6,290 nt of DNA from Aquimonas sp002352135. GTDB taxonomy: Bacteria > Pseudomonadota > Gammaproteobacteria > Xanthomonadales > Xanthomonadaceae. Shown here piece after piece: positions 1 to 4,629 of this stretch. A program made the translations under genes and the position numbers. The stretch is taken from NCBI GenBank assembly GCA_035440755.1, contig DAORND010000131.1, forward strand, positions 1-6,290, in the 5' to 3' direction. The notes under the pieces were generated by a model that saw only the letters and a program-made list of their open reading frames with translations, was not told the DNA's origin and did no database searches. Each line of letters begins with the position of its first letter. Position 1 is the stretch's first letter.

Positions 1-176
1 CCGCCAAACCCAATATCGACCCGCTGCACCTGATCAAACTGATCCAGCAACAACCGCGCGTCTACGCCATGGACGGCCCCGACAAACTGCGCCTGAAACT
101 CGATCTCCCCGACGCCGCCTCACGCATCCGCACTGCGAGGCTGCTGCTGGGATATTTGGCGGGTAAGACGGGGTGA
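1..176 (+). CDS. mfd: Transcription-repair coupling factor Mfd, C-terminal end (partial)
   Basis: These are the last 57 codons of a gene that enters from the left edge; the reading frame starts at base 3 and ends at a TGA at 174-176. The peptide contains NIDPLHLIKLIQQQPRVY followed by MDGPDKLRLKLDL. This matches the end of Mfd, where an N-(V/I)-D-P motif, a hydrophobic LIxLIQ helix and a (L/M)DGPxKL(R/K) motif close the regulatory C-terminal domain. In the family, Mfd is a large cytoplasmic ATP-dependent translocase of about 1150 residues. It removes RNA polymerase stalled at DNA lesions and recruits UvrA for nucleotide excision repair; its C-terminal domain keeps the UvrB-homology module masked. 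The translocase motifs lie outside the window, so the call rests on this tail alone. The next gene converges on it, and I see no clear terminator in the 47 bp between them. Confidence 0.85.
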   Translation, partial: AKPNIDPLHLIKLIQQQPRVYAMDGPDKLRLKLDLPDAASRIRTARLLLGYLAGKTG

Positions 177-223
177 GTTGAAACGACAAGCTGACGACTC
201 GCGCCCACTAGGGCATACGGCCA

Positions 224-694
224 TCAGTCATCGCGCACCACGGACTCGACTTGGTCACCCGCTGATGCCTCGGTCTGTCTGCCTTGGTAAGCCAGAAAGG
301 CGAGCAGCAGGATCGGCAGAAAGGAGGCGTATGTCGTTGGCGTCACACGGCGAAACATCTCAACAAAGGGCAGCACATACGCCACCGGGAACACGACCGC
401 TGCAGCGAACGCGAGGCGGTATCGGCGGCGGTGCGACAGCCACGCACCGAGGACCGCGAGCAGACCGGAGAACAGGAATACCGCCCGGAGAACAGGATTC
501 GACTTTGCATAGTCGAGGACCATAGCTGGTGTACGGGGATCGACACCAATTACTTCACCCATGACAAAAAACAACAGTGGTCCGGTTGCCAGCCATAACA
601 TCAGCACCACGCAAGCATTACGGAAATACGTTTCGAATTTCTTGCCGACCACAAATCTCTGCTCCACGTACCTGCGCGTGCCCACCAAGTTCAC
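224..694 (-). CDS. Hypothetical four-helix inner-membrane protein
   Basis: This is an open frame of 156 codons whose product I do not recognise. Four hydrophobic stretches look like membrane helices, at about residues 27-46, 68-86, 93-112 and 120-137. A charged cluster, HRRRYR, follows helix 2, and FRR follows helix 3. The N-terminus is short and basic, and the C-terminal tail of about 19 residues is acidic and polar. The hydrophobic pattern and lack of low-complexity artefacts argue that it is a real protein. The chosen start is a GTG at 694, with no good Shine-Dalgarno sequence before it. No ATG lies between it and helix 1; the first in-frame ATG is at codon 32, inside that helix. No catalytic motif is visible. 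It is not an exosortase-like protein, being too short and lacking enough helices. It converges with mfd and lies downstream of the terminator that ends the IPTL-CTERM gene, so it is probably transcribed on its own. Confidence 0.65.
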   Translation of the reverse strand: MNLVGTRRYVEQRFVVGKKFETYFRNACVVLMLWLATGPLLFFVMGEVIGVDPRTPAMVLDYAKSNPVLRAVFLFSGLLAVLGAWLSHRRRYRLAFAAAVVFPVAYVLPFVEMFRRVTPTTYASFLPILLLAFLAYQGRQTEASAGDQVESVVRDD

Positions 695-709
695 TTTGAC
701 TTACGGCGG

Positions 710-715
710 ATTAAA
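710..715 (-). promoter_or_regulatory. Possible -10 element of the membrane-protein gene
   Basis: On the minus strand the hexamer TTTAAT matches five of six positions of the TATAAT consensus and lies 15 bases before the GTG start at 694. A poor -35 match (TCATCA, 733-738) sits 17 bp upstream. If used, it would give a leader of only about 9 nt, which would fit the lack of a ribosome binding site. This is a pattern match only. Confidence 0.22.
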
Positions 716-804
716 TGACTGGTATGACGTAGTGATGAGGGAATTGGACTCCAAATCGCCACGCTACTCATATCAGGCGGACGTCGTTGGTATGCACACC
801 ACCA

Positions 805-844
805 AAAATTAAGGGCCGACTGAAATTCAGTCGGCCCCAATTTT
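805..844 (-). terminator. Strong Rho-independent terminator, potentially bidirectional
   Basis: A perfect 10-bp GC-rich stem (813-822 with 828-837, GGGCCGACTG/CAGTCGGCCC) encloses an AAATT loop. It is flanked by AAAATT at 805-810 and AATTTT at 839-844, which can extend the stem. Read on the minus strand, the stem is followed by TTAATTTTT, a proper U-tract. It starts 26 bases beyond the stop codon of the IPTL-CTERM gene and is its natural terminator. Read on the plus strand it is followed by AATTTT, so it could also stop transcription the other way, although no plus-strand gene ends here. Confidence 0.85.
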
Positions 845-863
845 CACGCGATGTCTCGATGGA

Positions 864-2216
864 TCAGCTTCGGCTGCGGGCAGCGAACAGCATGCCCAGT
901 CCAAGGAAGCTCAACAGCATCGCCCACAGACCAACCGTGCCCAGCGAGGGAACGACCGTCGGTGCCAACGACACGCCGACTGTGGCGCTCAGCGGATAGG
1001 TGAACGGACCACCGGATGCGGTGGTAACGCAGTTCAGCGAGCCGGTGAAGGTACCTGCAGTGGAACCGCTATAGGACACCGTGACCGTACCTGGGACACC
1101 GGGGCTGAGATTCAACGGGCTTGGGGAAGCACTGAAGCCCGCACCGGAAGCCGTACAGGTCACCGAAGTGGCGCTGCCAGAAGCGGTGAATGTCAAGGGC
1201 GTTGACGATGTCGTCGACGGCAGGCGGATGGTCGGCAGCGTTACCGTGGTGCCAGACACCGTGCCAGGACTGACTGCCGCCGCTGCCGCCGGACAGGTCA
1301 ATGACCAGGTCCGTGTGAAGGGCGAACCGGCAACAGTGGGCGTTGCGGTTTCGGTACAGGACAGCGTAGCCGTCGCCTCCGTTGCTCCACGCGTGCAGCT
1401 CAGACCAATCGAACCACTGGTTGTGGTGCTGTTGATGATGCCGTTCGCCGGTGTAGTGGAGACTGCGCCGAACGAGGCAGCGCCAGGACCGGTGATTCCG
1501 CAACCGGTGACCGCCGATTGCCCCGCACCCGCCGCGCCTGCAGAGGTGATGGCAATGCTGGCCGTGGCTGTACCCGCCGCACCGCCGGGGAAGGTCACCG
1601 TACTGGCCGGGTTGTAGGTCAGGGTCGGGGCCGCGTCGACACCCGCGCCCGTCACGATCGCTGCACCGGTGTTGTCGTAGCAGTATTGATTGATCGTTGC
1701 AGGGAAGCCGTTGGACGCACCGGTATCGATCTGCATCCAGCCGTAATTGATCGCACTGGTGGCTTCATTGAAGAAGCGAACCCCAAGGTAGCGCCCTGTC
1801 TGGGCGGTCGTGGTTTGCCAATTCACGTAGTTCGCGGCCCCGCCGCCACCAGACGCAACACTGTATGCCTGTGCCGCGCTGACTGTGGCTCCTGCCAACA
1901 GCGAGTCATACACCGTGCCTGTCGCGACGCCACCATAACTGCTTGCCGGTGTCGACGACCAGAAGAAATAGAGACCTGCTGGCGTGCCTGTCTGATACAG
2001 GTTGATGTCCCAGCCTGAAACACCACTGCCGGCCGTTCCCGTCGCGCCAGTTGCGATGTTCAAGTACACACCGTCGAGGTTGGCAGGGACCGAAACCGGC
2101 GCAGAACTGCACACCACAGCAGCCATCGCCGACGTTGAGCCCAAGCAAAGAGCCGCCGCTTCAAGTACCACGGCCGTGCGGCTTGCCAGCCGCTTGGCAA
2201 TATTCTTCGAAACCAT
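864..2216 (-). CDS. Secreted Ig-like surface protein with IPTL-CTERM-type sorting tail
   Basis: The encoded protein has 450 residues and is probably exported and anchored or processed at the cell envelope. Residues 1-32 form a signal peptide: a basic start (MVSKNIAKRLASR), a hydrophobic core and an AMA cleavage site. About residues 40-190 form a Gly/Ala/Thr-rich beta domain with YLGVRFFNEATSAINYGW, a pattern typical of PEP/IPTL-CTERM proteins. Two Ig-like beta-sandwich segments rich in Thr, Ser and Ala follow, at about 196-310 and 318-413, each with several cysteines. The tail, from about 422, has a VPSLGTVGLW motif, a hydrophobic helix and a basic end (AARSRS). This matches the tripartite plan of the IPTL-CTERM signal, normally handled by exosortase H, but with PSLGTVG in place of PTLSxWG. 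The start is an ATG at 2216 with GGGGG nine bases upstream; an in-frame TTG at 2246 is less likely because it would place ten non-signal-like residues in front. The cargo function is unknown. A terminator follows at 805-844. Confidence 0.82.
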   Translation of the reverse strand: MVSKNIAKRLASRTAVVLEAAALCLGSTSAMAAVVCSSAPVSVPANLDGVYLNIATGATGTAGSGVSGWDINLYQTGTPAGLYFFWSSTPASSYGGVATGTVYDSLLAGATVSAAQAYSVASGGGGAANYVNWQTTTAQTGRYLGVRFFNEATSAINYGWMQIDTGASNGFPATINQYCYDNTGAAIVTGAGVDAAPTLTYNPASTVTFPGGAAGTATASIAITSAGAAGAGQSAVTGCGITGPGAASFGAVSTTPANGIINSTTTSGSIGLSCTRGATEATATLSCTETATPTVAGSPFTRTWSLTCPAAAAAVSPGTVSGTTVTLPTIRLPSTTSSTPLTFTASGSATSVTCTASGAGFSASPSPLNLSPGVPGTVTVSYSGSTAGTFTGSLNCVTTASGGPFTYPLSATVGVSLAPTVVPSLGTVGLWAMLLSFLGLGMLFAARSRS

Positions 2217-2255
2217 AAATTGTTGCCCCCAACAGAAATAACGCAAAGTCTGGTA

Positions 2256-2279
2256 CCAGCACTCACTCCCTGAGTGTGG
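2256..2279 (-). other. Hairpin in the leader of the IPTL-CTERM gene
   Basis: CCA-G-CACTCA pairs with TGAGTG-TGG, giving nine base pairs with one bulged G and a five-base CTCCC loop. The hairpin ends about 40 bases before the ATG at 2216. The CCA arm also belongs to the overlapping palindrome TGGTACCA (2251-2258), so two pairings compete. There is no U-tract on the minus strand, so it is not a terminator. A role in mRNA stability or translation is possible but unproven. Confidence 0.35.
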
Positions 2280-2290
2280 CGCGCTGTACG

Positions 2291-2309
2291 CGTCGGTCAG
2301 CTCCCGACG
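2291..2309. other. Inverted repeat CGTCGG-N7-CCGACG upstream of the IPTL-CTERM gene
   Basis: Perfect six-base arms (2291-2296 and 2304-2309) flank a seven-base spacer, 75-93 bases upstream of the ATG at 2216. No T-run follows on either strand, which argues against termination of the upstream sulfotransferase transcript. It could be a leader hairpin or a protein-binding dyad. In GC-rich DNA, six-base arms also occur by chance. Confidence 0.25.
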
Positions 2310-2387
2310 GACAAGGCAAGGTTAGCATCCCGAAACACCGATGTGTGATCCATTCGGCGGAATTGCATCGTTTGCCGGACACCTTCC

Positions 2388-4013
2388 TTACCGCGTCTCG
2401 GCGGCACTCAGCGCGTCTCGCAGCGCAAGCAACGCATTGCCATAACACACCGCGCGCGTCGACGCCTGACGCATCGGCTGTCGTACCTGCAATGCGCTCG
2501 GCGTGCGAATCGCTCGCTGGGCGCTTTGAAAGGCAAGGCACGCGTCATCGAATGGCAGTCCACAGAACGCGAGCAGCTGCCGGATCTGTCGCTCGGAATC
2601 GCTGACCAGGTCTTCATAGCGCTGGATGCGTACGTGCCGGGGATGCGCCTCAGCGTAAAGGTCGCCCGATGTCTCGCAGGCGCGCCAGTACTGCGCGAGA
2701 CTGTCGAAACCATAGCTGTACGCAGAAAGACCGGGGCCGAACAACTGCTTGTAGCAGGACCAGCACGTTTCCAGTGGATCTCGCCGACAATCGATGACCC
2801 GCGCTTGCGGCAGCATGGCGCGGATCGCACCAACGTAGAGCCAGTTGTCGGGCAGCTTGTCGGTGGCCATCGGCTTCTGTTGCCGCCAGCGCGCGCTCAG
2901 CCGCAGATAGTGCTGACCGAGGCGAGTCCAGTCATCTGCCGTGGCTTCGCCGACCCAGGTGGGGAAGCCACGACCACGACGGCGCGACTCGGCGTCGAGC
3001 ACCTGCCCGAGATACGGCAACTCACTGGCACCTTCAACGAGCGGATGTGCGGCAAGCACCTGCTCGATCAGGGTACTCCCTGATCTCGGCATACCCACCA
3101 GAAAGATGACCTCACCGCCTTGTGGCGAAGCTTGCGCGACGGGCACGTCAGCAAACGCATGTTGAATCGACTCGACACGTTTTGCGAACGCGCTGGCGTG
3201 CCATGGCGTGGTGATCCGGACTGCGGCGTTGGCGCGCTGGAACGCGAGCAACGCACGTTCAAACTCGCCGGCTTCCTCCAAGCCATGTCCGAGCGCGAAG
3301 TCGAGCAACACCCGGTCCTCCGGACGCAAGTCACTGCGCAGCGAAGCCATATCAAGTTGGTGCAGCTCGTTCTCGCTCAACGACACCGTCTTCAGGTCGG
3401 TCAACGCAAACCACGCGCGGCCGATCTCCCGATCCATGGCAATCAAGCGGCGACAGTCTGCGGCAGCGGCTTGGGCATTGCCCAATGCTTTATGACAGCG
3501 CGAGCGTTGCAACAAGGCAACCGCAGCGTTGCCATCCAATCGCCACGCCGTTTCGACGGCATGCAATGCCTGCTTGTACCAGCCCTGACGGTCGAACTCG
3601 GTACTGAGCTTCAGCCAGTCTGCGGCCTTGCCTTCACAGGCCGCAGCACGTTGAAAACTCGCCTCGGCCTGGAGGAGATCGTCATCGTTGGCCTGTGCGG
3701 TTCCCAGCAAGAGCCAAAGCGCAAGGTCGTCAGCGCGCAGTTCAACCGCCCGGCGCAAGACAGTGCAGGCCTCCGACCACGCGCTGTTTTCCATATGCAG
3801 CACTGCCGACCAGCGCAGCAATTCCGGATGCTCCGGTGCCTCCTTAAGCAATCGGCTCAGCTCAAATGCAAAACCGAACCGATCACCCGAAAAATGAAGA
3901 CGAATGATCTCGCGCATCTTTACGGCGTGTGCGGGAGCCAGTCCACGCAGTCGTTGGCGCAGCTCGGCGGCATCCGGCTCGCTGCCGGGTCGGTTTGTCG
4001 TGGGCATTTGCAT
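2388..4013 (-). CDS. TPR-repeat sulfotransferase family protein
   Basis: This is a 541-residue protein. About residues 25-290 are helical and TPR-like, for example AVELRADDLALWLLLGTAQA near 89-108 and ALHAVETAWRLDGNAAVALL near 149-168. The C-terminal half is a PAPS-dependent sulfotransferase domain. The 5'-phosphosulfate loop is FLVGMPRSGSTLIEQ (about 304-318), with TDKLPDNW at about 384-391. The 3'-phosphate-binding region is VIDCRRDPLETCWSCY (about 406-421), followed by RYEDL at 465-469 and VRQPMRQ near the end. All key motifs are intact. The family transfers sulfate from PAPS to a hydroxyl or tyrosine acceptor; the acceptor here is unknown. It has no signal peptide, so it is probably cytoplasmic. 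The frame is open up to 4109, but the first 32 residues there are not protein-like and overlap a better small ORF. I therefore chose the ATG at 4013; a second ATG at 4007 has GAG eight bases upstream and is an equally good start. The gene follows a GNAT gene and a small ORF on the same strand. Confidence 0.9.
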   Translation of the reverse strand: MQMPTTNRPGSEPDAAELRQRLRGLAPAHAVKMREIIRLHFSGDRFGFAFELSRLLKEAPEHPELLRWSAVLHMENSAWSEACTVLRRAVELRADDLALWLLLGTAQANDDDLLQAEASFQRAAACEGKAADWLKLSTEFDRQGWYKQALHAVETAWRLDGNAAVALLQRSRCHKALGNAQAAAADCRRLIAMDREIGRAWFALTDLKTVSLSENELHQLDMASLRSDLRPEDRVLLDFALGHGLEEAGEFERALLAFQRANAAVRITTPWHASAFAKRVESIQHAFADVPVAQASPQGGEVIFLVGMPRSGSTLIEQVLAAHPLVEGASELPYLGQVLDAESRRRGRGFPTWVGEATADDWTRLGQHYLRLSARWRQQKPMATDKLPDNWLYVGAIRAMLPQARVIDCRRDPLETCWSCYKQLFGPGLSAYSYGFDSLAQYWRACETSGDLYAEAHPRHVRIQRYEDLVSDSERQIRQLLAFCGLPFDDACLAFQSAQRAIRTPSALQVRQPMRQASTRAVCYGNALLALRDALSAAETR

Positions 4014-4020
4014 GGCTCGA

Positions 4021-4119
4021 TTATGCCGTGATGTCGGCAGAGACCTCGACCACAATGATTGCGTGCTGCATTGCCAGATGGAAACCTGCAAACAATGCCA
4101 ACGGCACAATGCGTTTCAT
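4021..4119 (-). CDS. Possible 32-residue hydrophobic small protein
   Basis: An ATG-initiated frame of 33 codons, including its TAA stop, exactly fills the space between the GNAT and sulfotransferase genes. It starts 12 bases after the GNAT stop and ends 7 bases before the sulfotransferase ATG at 4013. The peptide begins MKRIVPLALFAGFHLAMQ, continues with HAIIVVEV and ends SADITA. A short basic start followed by a hydrophobic stretch resembles a small membrane peptide or signal sequence. It could be a real small protein, a leader peptide whose translation is coupled to the sulfotransferase, or a chance frame. No good Shine-Dalgarno lies upstream (CGTCGGATG), which lowers confidence. I do not recognise the peptide. 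Confidence 0.3.
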   Translation of the reverse strand: MKRIVPLALFAGFHLAMQHAIIVVEVSADITA

Positions 4120-4131
4120 CCGACGCGGGCG

Positions 4132-4450
4132 CTACGCGGCCTCCAGCAACAACATCATGAACACGCTATTCGGGTCTTCACGATAGTCACCGAACGGTTC
4201 GCAATACTGAAACCCGAACTTCTCGTACANNNNNNNNNNNNNNNNNNNNNNNNNNNNNNNNNNNNNNNNNNNNNNNNNNNNNNNNNNNNNNNNNNNNNNN
4301 NNNNNNNNNNNNNNNNNNNNNNNNNNNNNCGTCGAGGTTCAAAGCGTGAACGCTTTCCGCGGGTGAGAGCGCATGCATGTCCTGCAGATGCTCGGCGAGC
4401 AGTGCGTGCACGGCGGGGCGAGTCAGGTCGTCGATCTCAATACGCCACAT
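4132..4450 (-). CDS. GNAT family N-acetyltransferase, interrupted by assembly gap
   Basis: Both ends of one gene are visible on either side of 100 Ns. The N-terminal 40 residues (4331-4450) read MWRIEIDDLTRPAVHALLAE and continue with HLQDMHALSPAESVHALNLD. The C-terminal 31 residues (4132-4227) include YEKFGFQYCEPFGDYREDPN and SVFMMLLLEAA before a TAG stop. The (L)Y-x-K-F-G-F helix/strand and the GDYREDPNSVFM ending are hallmarks of a GNAT subfamily of about 150 residues. These enzymes transfer acetyl from acetyl-CoA to an amine; the substrate here is unknown. The acetyl-CoA-binding (Q/R)xxGxG/A loop falls in the gap. Only 71 residues are present, so about 80 are missing. The two ends are out of frame if the gap is taken literally as 100 bases, and in frame if the missing length is a multiple of three. 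The start is well supported: GGGAG ends six bases before the ATG at 4450. The gene is divergent from the TonB-dependent receptor. Confidence 0.85.
4230..4329. other. Assembly gap of 100 Ns
   Basis: A run of exactly 100 undetermined bases is the conventional placeholder for a gap of unknown length. It lies inside the GNAT gene. From the usual length of that family the true gap is probably near 240-250 bases, assuming no insertion. Confidence 0.97.
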
Positions 4451-4516
4451 ACCGTTCTCCCAATCGCATTGACCCGCGGCGTTTCATGGCTTTCGGCCAG
4501 CCACTGCCGCACGCCC

Positions 4517-4531
4517 GCGACATTCTGTCGC
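4517..4531. promoter_or_regulatory. Perfect dyad GCGACA-TTC-TGTCGC, candidate operator
   Basis: Six-base arms with a three-base spacer form a 15-bp inverted repeat in the middle of the divergent region between the GNAT gene and the TonB-dependent receptor. It ends one base before the proposed -35 hexamer of the receptor and lies 66 bases before the GNAT start. Spacing and position suit a dimeric repressor or activator. It does not resemble the Fur consensus, and I cannot assign a regulator. Confidence 0.35.
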
Positions 4532-4532
4532 A

Positions 4533-4561
4533 TTGGACCGATCCAAGCCCGGTGCTAAAAG
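4533..4561 (+). promoter_or_regulatory. Candidate promoter of the TonB-dependent receptor
   Basis: TTGGAC (4533-4538) and TAAAAG (4556-4561) are separated by 17 bp, and TGC directly before the -10 gives an extended -10 element. The matches to the sigma-70 consensus are only three and four of six. It would give a leader of about 60 bases before the ATG at 4630. It is the best-spaced candidate in the region, but a pattern match only. Confidence 0.3.
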
Positions 4562-4617
4562 CCTGCCACGTTGCTGCCGCTCAGTCGACGGTCTATCTCG
4601 CCTCCACTCACCTCTCC

Positions 4618-4623
4618 AGAAGG
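4618..4623 (+). promoter_or_regulatory. Ribosome binding site of the TonB-dependent receptor
   Basis: AGAAGG lies six bases before the ATG at 4630, a near-consensus Shine-Dalgarno at good spacing. It fixes the receptor start. Confidence 0.7.
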
Positions 4624-4629
4624 TTTTCA

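Noticed and set aside
203..214. GCCC-ACTA-GGGC as a terminator between mfd and the membrane protein
   Set aside because: The stem is only 4 bp and no T-run follows on either strand.
1081..1617. Plus-strand open frame of about 178 codons opposite the IPTL-CTERM gene
   Set aside because: The Val/Ala/Pro-rich product mirrors the Gly/Ala/Thr-rich sense protein. The sense strand has a signal peptide and a sorting tail, so this is a shadow.
2423..2475. Possible frameshift near the C-terminus of the sulfotransferase
   Set aside because: The end (VRQPMRQASTRAVCYGN and on) looked atypical, but Arg/Tyr-rich endings of this kind followed by LRDAL are, as far as I recall, usual for this sub-family, and the frame continues to a normal stop.
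3120..4031. Long plus-strand open frame of about 303 codons opposite the sulfotransferase gene
   Set aside because: It lies wholly antisense to a gene with intact PAPS motifs, and its translation shows no domain pattern. Long antisense frames are expected in GC-rich coding DNA.
4014..4109. Extended N-terminus for the sulfotransferase starting at 4109
   Set aside because: The extra 32 residues are rich in Trp, Cys and Ser, do not fit the family, and overlap a better frame (4021-4119). The ATG pair at 4013/4007 is preferred.
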